From: an uncultured Xanthobacteraceae bacterium
GTDB taxonomy: Bacteria; Pseudomonadota; Alphaproteobacteria; Rhizobiales; Xanthobacteraceae
DNA length: 10,772 nt
Direction: 5' to 3'
Assembly: GCA_955652195.1 (NCBI GenBank)
Contig: CATPBC010000421.1
Coordinates: 1 to 10,772, forward strand
Shown: positions 1-4,887 of the stretch, piece after piece
Position numbering within the stretch: position 1 is the stretch's first letter
Layout: every line of letters begins with the position of its first letter
Made by a program: the position numbers and the translations under genes
Notes under the pieces: generated by a model
Databases searched by the model: none
What the model was told of the DNA's origin: nothing
What the model saw: the letters and a program-made list of their open reading frames with translations, nothing else

Positions 1-90
1 GCCGCGTCCAGAGCGTCGGCGATGATGCACTTGGCCGAGAACGAGAAAGCAAAAAAGGAATTGGCTGAGAAGGGCATGGCACTGGAGTAG
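1..90 (+). CDS. C-terminal fragment of an unknown protein (5' end outside window)
   Basis: Reading frame 1 is open from the first base to a TAG at 88-90. It encodes 29 residues, among them AENEKAKKELAEKGMALE at the end. The tail is Lys/Glu-rich, probably helical and soluble. I do not recognise the family. The frame is supported only by being open to the window edge and by its plausible composition; the rest of the gene lies to the left. The next gene starts 123 bp downstream and has its own ribosome binding site, so the two need not be an operon. Confidence 0.5.
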   Translation, partial: AASRASAMMHLAENEKAKKELAEKGMALE

Positions 91-180
91 GCCTCATACA
101 CGTTCAAGCGCGCTCTTAGCTCAACATCAGCCCTCGATCAGCGCTACTTTTTCTCAATTTGGCCACCCTCCGGGTGTCAC

Positions 181-195
181 AATCGTACAACGATT
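181..195. promoter_or_regulatory. Inverted repeat AATCGT-ACA-ACGATT before the transglycosylase gene
   Basis: A perfect 6-bp inverted repeat with a 3-bp centre ends 18 bp before the ATG at 214. A second short hairpin, CACCC-TCC-GGGTG, sits at 164-176. The position fits an operator or a leader structure, but I cannot name a regulator. The ribosome binding site GGGGGAG at 202-208 follows it directly. Confidence 0.3.
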
Positions 196-213
196 CGGGT
201 CGGGGGAGTTGGA

Positions 214-1177
214 ATGCGAGTTTTGCATTTCGCTTACATTGTTGTTGCTATCACAACATTTGCTGTTGCCACGTATCGACTGTTAAACGATGAAGCGCAA
301 CTTCTAACCTCGTCTCCAGGCCAGCTTCTAAAAACAGAAAACCTCCCACATTTCGCAAAACCCGACCAACCTCCAGTCAGAAAAGAAGAAGCGCGGCTAC
401 AGGAGGACGACTTACTAGCTAACGATCACTCCCCTGATCTGATGCCGTCAAAGCAGGACCACGGTCAATCTCCTGATCTGATCCCGCCAAAGCAAAACCT
501 TGACGATCATTCTGCTGATCTCATTCCGCCAAAGCAGAACTTTTCATATCTCACCTATTACGCCTATTCCGAAGTGCCACCTGACACCCCGCCAGCGGAT
601 ACGGTCCTCGAGTCGCTAAAAGGTGTTCCATCCGGGAGGCCTATTGAAGAAATCAAGCGAGCATCCGACGCCTTCGGTTTGGATTTCAATTTTATGACAG
701 CCGTTGCAAAGATCGAATCTGATTTTGACGCAGCGGACCGGATCGTATATCGGTCTATTCCAACTCAGTAATACCGAGTTCCGAAATTATGGCTCTGGAG
801 ACATTCTTAATGCTCGCGATAACGCTATTGCCGCTGCATACAAGTTCATGACCGAGGCGATTCTGTTTGAACTCAGTACTCATAAAAAGCCGACTTTAAG
901 CGACATATACTTGATTCATCAGCAGGGTGTGCAGGGAGCGGCGGAACACGTTAGCCACCCGGACAGGATTGCTTGGCAATCAATGTGCGCCACCGACGAG
1001 GGCAGAGAGAAGGGTGAGAAGTGGTGCAAGCGAGCTATCTGGGCAAATACACTTCCCGAGATCAAGCACATTTGGAAATCCGTCGATAATCTAACTTCCG
1101 GTACTTTTGTGAAGATGTGGCAAGATCGGGTTCATCGTTTTTATACCCGCTATTCTGAAGCAACGACGACGAAGTAA
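214..1177 (+). pseudogene. Lytic transglycosylase (SLT domain), frameshifted
   Basis: Two overlapping frames give one SLT-type lytic transglycosylase of about 320 aa. Such enzymes cleave the MurNAc-GlcNAc bond of peptidoglycan outside the inner membrane. Frame 1 runs from ATG 214 (GGGGGAG upstream) to a stop at 769-771. It has an N-terminal hydrophobic segment (residues about 5-24, signal or anchor), a low-complexity linker with three repeats, and the first SLT motif AVAKIESDFD with catalytic Glu at residue 168. Frame 2 carries on from about 731 with QRTGSYIGLFQLS and ARDNAIAAAYKF, the GL(M/F)Q and NI-AA motifs of the same domain, and ends at 1175-1177. The join is SDFD / QRTGSY around base 730; one extra base, or loss of two, explains it. 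I see no slippery heptamer, so a mutation or sequencing error is likelier than programmed frameshifting. Codon use is more AT-rich than in the genes to the right. Confidence 0.75.
424..540 (+). repeat. Three imperfect 36-39 bp repeats in the transglycosylase linker
   Basis: Copies at 424-459, 460-498 and 505-540 each encode a variant of (H/Q)SPDL(M/I)P(S/P)KQ(D/N). They lie in the Pro-rich linker between the N-terminal hydrophobic segment and the SLT domain. In-frame expansion and contraction would set how far the catalytic domain reaches from the membrane. Confidence 0.7.
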
Positions 1178-1217
1178 CTGTCAAAACATTCTGTTCCATC
1201 AATCTTATCGGATTCCC

Positions 1218-1451
1218 TTACGCCGTGCGCCTCATCGCGCTAAAGACCGCGCCTAGTCGCTCAGTTTGAATTTTTGCGCCGCGTAAGAACCCACTGGCGA
1301 GATCGACATAGTGCCCAGCGCTAACCGGCTGACCCCATCCCATCGCTGGAAACACGTGGAACGCCTCGGCAACGTGAGTAAGCATGACTACGATCAGGCA
1401 AGCTGAGCCAATTAGCTGTAGCCATTGCCAGACTGATCCCATCAGCACCAC
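1218..1451 (-). CDS. Small hypothetical membrane protein
   Basis: This 77-aa frame begins with GTG at 1449-1451; an internal ATG at 1440-1442 gives 74 aa and may be the real start. No clear Shine-Dalgarno sequence is visible for either. Residues about 7-30 (WQWLQLIGSACLIVVMLTHV) form one hydrophobic helix, followed by AEAFHVFPAMGWGQP and GHYVDLAS. From memory this resembles the short membrane proteins of Bradyrhizobium that have a second hydrophobic stretch after the DLAS region. Here the last about 25 residues are polar and basic instead, so the 3' end may be altered by a frameshift. It is divergent from the 79-aa gene at 1490, with a 38-bp gap. Function unknown. Confidence 0.45.
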   Translation of the reverse strand: MVLMGSVWQWLQLIGSACLIVVMLTHVAEAFHVFPAMGWGQPVSAGHYVDLASGFLRGAKIQTERLGAVFSAMRRTA

Positions 1452-1489
1452 TTGTTATGCCGCGCAAATAATCGGCCTATAATGCACGG

Positions 1490-1729
1490 GTGGATCGCCT
1501 GAACGCCATACGACTTCTAAAGGCGTTAGTGGCCGCAGGGGCAAGTTCTCGCGCGCCAATGGCCAGCGATTGGGTTCACAACATAGCCGTGAGAGATATT
1601 TCATTGCAGGGCACGGACCTCGCGTCTGCCATCGCCTACGCAGAAGGTGACGGCTGGCTCGCCGACAGTCCAAGAAAAGGCGGGCTTTCCCTCACTCGTA
1701 CGGGTGAGGTCGTCGCGAAGGCAAAGTGA
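1490..1729 (+). CDS. Hypothetical 79-aa protein, wing-like C-terminus
   Basis: The frame uses GTG 1490 as start; no strong ribosome binding site is visible. It has an N-terminal helix (DRLNAIRLLKALVAAGA), a middle part DWVHNIAVRDISLQGTDLASAIAYAE, and a C-terminus GDGWLADSP...GLSLTRTGEVVAKA. The ending matches the usual wing pattern of winged-helix domains (GWL...LT-x-x-G). This is a fold guess; no complete recognition-helix assignment can be made at this length. The composition is typical of GC-rich alphaproteobacterial genes, and the opposite-strand frame at 1455-1673 looks unlike a protein. Role unknown. Confidence 0.6.
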   Translation: MDRLNAIRLLKALVAAGASSRAPMASDWVHNIAVRDISLQGTDLASAIAYAEGDGWLADSPRKGGLSLTRTGEVVAKAK

Positions 1730-1738
1730 GACAACGGT

Positions 1739-1752
1739 AAGTACGAACAGTC
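1739..1752. repeat. 14-bp sequence shared with 2345-2358
   Basis: AAGTACGAACAGTC occurs here and again at 2345-2358. Both copies are preceded by TGAGAC within about 20 bp and followed by a GC-rich GGCGACC / CGCCGACC stretch, so the likeness extends beyond the core. This copy lies just after the stop of the 79-aa gene, not in an obvious promoter. A further inverted pair, TGAGAC 1727-1732 and GTCTCA 1772-1777, encloses it. Confidence 0.45.
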
Positions 1753-1849
1753 TGCATGCGGCGACCGCTGCGTCTCATTCCGTCGAAATCTGGATCAGGA
1801 GGAGTGATGCTTTTAGAAGCTCGTACCGCCCTCAGTGCCGCCCGCCAGT

Positions 1850-2185
1850 TTATTGCTGAAGGATCGCAATCCAAATTGCTATGAGATTGACAGGAACAGG
1901 TAGCGGACCACCCGGTCGGCGCGCTGAGCACGCCGGAAAATAATCAAATCCGGTGGCCGTGATGTTCTTGGCCTCCACACCACATCCACGATATGTTCCT
2001 CCCACGTTTTGGTCTCTTACGGAAAGTACGACTTGCGGAGTGGATGGAAATGGTGGATCGAAGTTTACGTGGGGCGCTTGGGGACTAACTGAGCCAACTT
2101 CGACCATAGAAGGGCGAAATTGCTGCGCCGATGCCATTGCCGGAACTATGAGGCTGATAACCGCCAAATATATTCCCAGTCGCAT
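1850..2185 (-). CDS. Secreted H-type lectin domain protein
   Basis: This is a 111-aa protein from ATG 2183-2185, with AAGGAGA at 2191-2197 as ribosome binding site. Residues 1-20 form a signal peptide ending ASA, so export to the periplasm or outside is expected. The mature part matches the H-type lectin (Helix pomatia agglutinin-like) domain: VNFDPPFPSTPQVVLSVRD, then VEAKNITATGFDY, then a closing strand NLIAIWIAI. That domain forms a small six-stranded beta sandwich that binds sugars such as N-acetylgalactosamine, often as a trimer. Two Cys residues (GCGVEA and PACSAR) could form a disulfide after export. The match is by motif recognition. Sugar specificity cannot be read from the sequence. 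The gene stands alone between the 79-aa gene and the cytochrome gene. Confidence 0.7.
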   Translation of the reverse strand: MRLGIYLAVISLIVPAMASAQQFRPSMVEVGSVSPQAPHVNFDPPFPSTPQVVLSVRDQNVGGTYRGCGVEAKNITATGFDYFPACSARRPGGPLPVPVNLIAIWIAILQQ

Positions 2186-2548
2186 TCTTGTCTCCTTTTG
2201 GCACCATCCCCGAAAAAGACCTTTCGGCCGCCGGGGCTGGCGAGCCGCGCAGGTCGGTTAGGCGCGCGCAAGCATATTACGGAGGGACGTTGGGTGCCAG
2301 TCTCCGCCACGCGGCGCCGAGCTTCGGCTGAGACTATTCGTAAAAAGTACGAACAGTCGTGATCCGCCGACCACTGATCTGACTCGGCTTTTGACCGTCG
2401 TGCCAGGCCACTCAACCATCTTTTTATGGACAGTTGGCGTTCGTCACCCTGATTGCCCAACCCCGGCATCCGCTAACGAAACCGGAGTCACGCGAAGATT
2501 GTGAAATCGGGGTTGCCTGCCTCATCGTGCCAAAATCTGCGCCGGGCC
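2186..2548. other. Spacer between lectin and cytochrome genes
   Basis: It holds the lectin gene's ribosome binding site at 2191-2197 and the hairpin motif at 2332-2358. Open frames on both strands here (for example minus 2146-2469) have Arg-rich, non-protein-like composition and no start signals. I see no gene. Confidence 0.55.
2332..2358. promoter_or_regulatory. Inverted repeat GACTATTCGTA / TACGAACAGTC
   Basis: Left arm GACTATTCGTA (2332-2342) and right arm TACGAACAGTC (2348-2358) pair at 10 of 11 positions around a 5-base centre AAAAG. It lies about 150 bp upstream of the lectin start, on that gene's promoter side. Its core GTAAAAAGTA (2340-2349) recurs at 9724-9733 upstream of the EF-hand gene, and its right half recurs at 1739-1752. 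The symmetry suggests a dimeric regulator's site or a small dispersed repeat; I cannot say which. Confidence 0.4.
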
Positions 2549-2929
2549 TCACCGCTGCGCTTCCAGGAAGCCGATCACTTTTGCTCTATCATCAGCCGAG
2601 GCGAGGCCGCCATACGGCTTCATCTTATTGCCGGTCACCACTGCATCGGGGTCTGTGATGAAGCGATCAAGTTTTTCTTTGTCCCAGACAAAGTCTGCGC
2701 TCCGCATGGCATCGGAGTAACCATAGTTCGGCAACGAACCGGCCTTTCTTCCAAGAACCTTGTACAGATTTGGCCCTAGCCGATTGTCGCCTTCTTTCAC
2801 CGAGTGACAGGTTCGGCAGGCATTATTGAATAGCAATTGTCCCGCATCTGCATCCTGAGACATTGAGGATGACGTGGGGAACACAATTAGAAACGTGATG
2901 CAGGTTAGGACAAATGTCGTGCGAAACAT
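2549..2929 (-). CDS. Periplasmic class I cytochrome c (c2-like)
   Basis: This is a 126-aa protein from ATG 2927-2929, with CCGGAG at 2934-2939 upstream. Residues 1-24 are a signal peptide. The mature domain has the heme c motif CRTCH (Cys38, Cys41, His42), then GPNLYKVLGRKAG, and a distal Met103 in KMKPYGGL as sixth heme ligand. The order and size fit soluble mono-heme cytochromes of the c2/c550 type, which carry electrons between a periplasmic dehydrogenase or the bc1 complex and a terminal oxidase. No oxidase or dehydrogenase partner lies next to it, so its redox partner is not known. It appears to be a single-gene unit. Identification of the family is firm; the physiological role is not. 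Confidence 0.92.
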   Translation of the reverse strand: MFRTTFVLTCITFLIVFPTSSSMSQDADAGQLLFNNACRTCHSVKEGDNRLGPNLYKVLGRKAGSLPNYGYSDAMRSADFVWDKEKLDRFITDPDAVVTGNKMKPYGGLASADDRAKVIGFLEAQR

Positions 2930-3313
2930 TGGACTCCGGAGGATACCTCAAGTCAGCAACCAGATGCTGATCCCTGCGCGAATCCCGCCCTGCCTGGTTT
3001 CAGCGCTTTAAATGACCCGGTGCTACCGCGCGTGAACTTTGCATGTGCAGGCGCTTTTTCTCGTGTCCTGGGGCGTAAGACGAAGCTCCGTGAATTCCTT
3101 TCGCACAATGCCCGGGCGCAATTGACTTCGCGGACTCAGCCGCCGCCGGAGCGACGGCGAAGAAAATTACGGCGACAATTAACGCCGAGCAGAAAACGAG
3201 TGTTCCCTGTCAGGACCAGCACCTGCAGATGAATAAGCGTTAATCGTCAAAGATTGGGATAAGAAACTGGACACCTTGCTAAGCGTTATCTCTCCCAGCA
3301 AAGGAGGAAACGC
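2930..3313. other. Spacer between cytochrome and His/Tyr peptide genes
   Basis: It contains the promoter side of both divergent neighbours and the ribosome binding site AAAGGAGGA at 3300-3308. Frame 1 is open from 3094 to a TAA at 3241-3243 with a protein-like stretch (DFADSAAAGATAKKITATI) but no ATG, GTG or TTG start, so it may be a decayed gene. The plus frame 3020-3232 is Arg-rich and unlikely to be coding. Confidence 0.5.
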
Positions 3314-3508
3314 ATGATGCGAACCTTAGCGACAATTGTTGCGACGCTGGGCGTCGGCGCAATCGCCGTCGGCAGCGCGGCTCCAGCCGCAGCCTGGTAC
3401 GGGTATCATCATCACTACTACCATCATCGCTACTACGGTTACCATCATCACTACTACCATCATCGCTACTACGGCTACCATCATCGCTACGCATGGTATC
3501 GCTACTAG
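3314..3508 (+). CDS. Secreted His/Tyr-rich repeat peptide
   Basis: This is a 64-aa protein from ATG 3314 (a second ATG follows at 3317), with AAAGGAGGA at 3300-3308. Residues 1-27 are a clear signal peptide (RTLATIVATLGVGAIAVG...APAAA). The mature peptide of about 37 residues is almost only Tyr, His, Gly, Arg and Trp: two copies of YGYHHHYYHHRY and a third degenerate one ending YAWYRY. It has 12 His and 15 Tyr. Peptides of this kind are common in Bradyrhizobium and relatives but have no established function. Clustered His suggests metal binding and Tyr suggests stacking or cross-linking in the periplasm; both are inferences. A strong terminator 12 bp after the stop makes it a single-gene transcript. 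Confidence 0.85.
   Translation: MMRTLATIVATLGVGAIAVGSAAPAAAWYGYHHHYYHHRYYGYHHHYYHHRYYGYHHRYAWYRY
3398..3505 (+). repeat. 36-bp tandem repeat, three copies, coding
   Basis: Units at 3398-3433 and 3434-3469 are nearly identical; the unit at 3470-3505 is degenerate. They encode the 12-residue His/Tyr unit. The period resembles a CRISPR repeat length but there are no spacers. Confidence 0.85.
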
Positions 3509-3520
3509 AAGGAACTTTGA

Positions 3521-3549
3521 GGCCGCCTCAACGGGCGGCCTTCTTTTTT
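3521..3549 (+). terminator. Rho-independent terminator of the His/Tyr peptide gene
   Basis: Perfect stem GGCCGCC (3521-3527) / GGCGGCC (3534-3540) with a 6-base loop, followed by TTCTTTTTT (3541-3549). It lies 12 bp after the stop codon and points along the plus strand. Confidence 0.9.
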
Positions 3550-3640
3550 GGCGGGTTTAGCGTTGCAAGTCTGGCAGCCTTACCACGCTTTCACACTGCG
3601 GGCAGACAAGGGACCCGCTCTAGCTGGGACGGCAGGTCAG

Positions 3641-3832
3641 CTATTCACCTTTATGTTCCGAGCACCACCGCCGAATTTCGGCTGCGGTTATTAGCTCACC
3701 GTGAGGGCCTTTAACGCGAAGCGCGGTGTGATGCCTTGGCAGGTTATACGCTCGCTTCAGCGCCTCCTCGTCCGTGTCATGTTCTGTTTCAGTCTCAACC
3801 AGAAGTTTCCATTTCAGCCGCACTTGCGCCAT
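3641..3832 (-). CDS. Hypothetical 63-aa cytosolic protein
   Basis: This frame runs from ATG 3830-3832 to TAG 3641-3643. It begins AQVRLKWKLLVETETEHDTD and continues with EEALKRAYNL, LRVKGPHGELITAAEI and RRWCSEHKGE. There is no signal peptide or membrane segment. The pattern of a strand, an acidic turn, an Ala-rich helix and a second strand-helix looks like a real small alpha/beta domain, and its composition is protein-like while the opposite frames are not. A GAGG sequence lies about 10-15 bp upstream of the start. I do not recognise the family. It converges on the His/Tyr peptide gene. Confidence 0.55.
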   Translation of the reverse strand: MAQVRLKWKLLVETETEHDTDEEALKRAYNLPRHHTALRVKGPHGELITAAEIRRWCSEHKGE

Positions 3833-4200
3833 GGGCAGCCCTCACCTCGATATTCGCCGCAACGCGCCGCGTCTCATCGCGGCTGAGCAGCTTGGCTGCT
3901 TGTCCAGCGAAATTAGAGAGCCCCGGCCGGAGGTTCAATTTCGGCCAGGGCCCCAGCATAGCCGAGCAAGGGAGGATTCTTCCCCGGACGCTCGGCTGGG
4001 AGGAAGGGTCGGCGATACTGTCGAAGTCCCCGGTGGAAGCGCAACGATTACGGAAATCAAATAAGAAAGGTCTGTCCTTAGGCTGATGAGCGTATTGATT
4101 CCGATCAATGCGGCTGGCCTGCTTGATCGCCTTTTTATGCGCCCCATGAAGCCGCTTTACTCGCCCGCTTGAGACGCTAAAAGCGCGGCGGGAGGTCCTC
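3833..4200. other. Spacer carrying the promoter of the DHFR-like gene
   Basis: It holds the FixK/FNR-type box at 4095-4108, a T-rich -10 candidate near 4132-4138 and the ribosome binding site GGGAGG near 4190. On the minus strand a 54-codon frame (3795-3959) containing LLSRDETRRVAANI could be a small gene overlapping the start of the 63-aa gene; support is weak. Nothing else is seen. Confidence 0.5.
4095..4108. promoter_or_regulatory. FNR/FixK-type box TTGAT-TCCG-ATCAA
   Basis: This is a perfect match to the consensus palindrome TTGAT-N4-ATCAA bound by Crp/Fnr-family regulators such as FixK2, FnrN and Anr, which act when oxygen is low. Its centre (4101.5) lies about 100 bp before the ATG of the DHFR-like gene. 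A T-rich -10-like sequence at 4132-4138 would put the transcription start near 4143-4145, about 41.5-43.5 bp from the box centre, the class II activation geometry. Confidence 0.7.
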
Positions 4201-4647
4201 ATGCAAGTCACCGATGTCCGCGCCGTCGTCGCCATCGGCCTCAGCGGCCAATTCGGCCTCCGCGGCCGTCTGCCTTGGGAAGACAATCGCGGCCGCGAAT
4301 ATGTCGCCGATGTCGAGCGTTTCTTCGAGCTGACTCGCGGCCACGTGCTCATCATGGGTCACCGCACCTTCACCTCGGTGCCGGACTTTGCCTTCAAGGA
4401 CCGCGACATCGTCGAAATTCATGCCTCCGACAGGCCGGAGGACGTGTTGGCGCGCTTTCCGAGCCGCGTCGTCTTCATCGGCGGTGGCCCGCCGGTCTAT
4501 GCCGCCTATGCGCCTTTCATCCGCCATTGGGACATCAACCGGCTGCCCTATGACGGCGAGGCCGACCGCTGGTTCGATCCCGCCTGGCTGGTCGCGGGTG
4601 GGCGCGCGAGTGAACCGCCGGGTATGACTCCCAGATTGGCTATCTGA
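4201..4647 (+). CDS. Dihydrofolate reductase family protein
   Basis: This is a 148-aa protein from ATG 4201 with GGGAGG upstream. Motifs in order match DHFR (NADPH-dependent reduction of dihydrofolate, or a related pterin/flavin substrate): AIGLSGQFG, LPW (residues 24-26), an Asp37 in the position of the catalytic acid, ELTRGHVLIMGHRTF for the cofactor-site helix and loop, and VVFIGGGPPVY for the Gly-Gly pair near the nicotinamide. Compared with E. coli FolA there are about 6 extra residues between LPW and the Asp, and the C-terminus is short (usual length about 160-170). The tail after WFDPAWLVAGG looks unrelated to DHFR, so the 3' end may have drifted or been shifted. It could be a DHFR-like reductase and not the housekeeping enzyme. 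A FixK/FNR-type box upstream suggests induction at low oxygen. Confidence 0.75.
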   Translation: MQVTDVRAVVAIGLSGQFGLRGRLPWEDNRGREYVADVERFFELTRGHVLIMGHRTFTSVPDFAFKDRDIVEIHASDRPEDVLARFPSRVVFIGGGPPVYAAYAPFIRHWDINRLPYDGEADRWFDPAWLVAGGRASEPPGMTPRLAI

Positions 4648-4741
4648 GGGTTTCGGATCGCCAAGTCTCTGGCGCGACTCAACAAATCCATTGTCTGCGC
4701 TCGCGCACATCTGAGCCGGGGAAGCACATGGGAAGCGGCAG

Positions 4742-4785
4742 GCAACAAAAAAACCCGCCAGGATTGCTACTAGCGGGCTTGTTGC
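4742..4785. terminator. Terminator-like nested inverted repeat
   Basis: Inner stem CCCGC (4754-4758) / GCGGG (4773-4777) sits inside outer arms GCAACAA (4742-4748) / TTGTTGC (4779-4785). Read on the minus strand, the stem is followed by a T7 run (complement of 4747-4753); read on the plus strand it has only CTTGTTG. It lies about 95 bp after the DHFR-like gene and before the hydrolase gene, so it probably isolates the two, possibly in both directions. Confidence 0.6.
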
Positions 4786-4887
4786 GTCAGACGTTGGATC
4801 AAGCTGTTGCGGACCGGGGGTGTCCGATGCTGGGTCTGGGTCAGGGCGGTATTCCGTCCCGAGAATCGAAAAATTAGGGAGGCAGGG

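Noticed and set aside
704..780. Programmed ribosomal frameshifting in the transglycosylase gene
   Set aside because: I see no slippery heptamer or downstream pseudoknot at the join, and this protein class is not known for frameshifting; mutation or read error is simpler.
1739..2358. The 14-bp direct repeats as target-site duplications of an inserted segment carrying the lectin gene
   Set aside because: The likeness extends outside the repeats on both sides and one copy is part of a dyad, so they look like copies of a motif and not insertion scars; there is no recombinase between them.
2146..2469. Minus-strand 107-aa frame upstream of the lectin gene
   Set aside because: Arg-rich composition, no ribosome binding site, overlaps the lectin start, and it crosses the hairpin motif.
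3020..3232. Plus-strand 70-aa frame
   Set aside because: Low-complexity Arg/Pro/Ser content and no start signal; another frame of the same stretch (3094-3243) looks more protein-like but lacks a start codon.
3279..3494. Minus-strand frame rich in Ser-Asp-Asp-Gly repeats
   Set aside because: It is the antisense of the His/Tyr repeat; the plus-strand gene has the ribosome binding site, signal peptide and terminator.
3398..3505. A 36-bp repeated unit, the length of many CRISPR repeats
   Set aside because: The units are directly joined without spacers and are in frame in a signal-peptide-bearing protein; it is a coding tandem repeat.
3795..4355. Minus-strand 186-aa frame
   Set aside because: It runs antisense through the 5' part of the DHFR-like gene and its promoter and is Arg/Ser-rich; only its last 54 codons have any protein-like appearance.
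4177..4710. Minus-strand 177-aa frame opposite the DHFR-like gene
   Set aside because: Antisense shadow caused by high GC; the plus strand shows ordered DHFR motifs.
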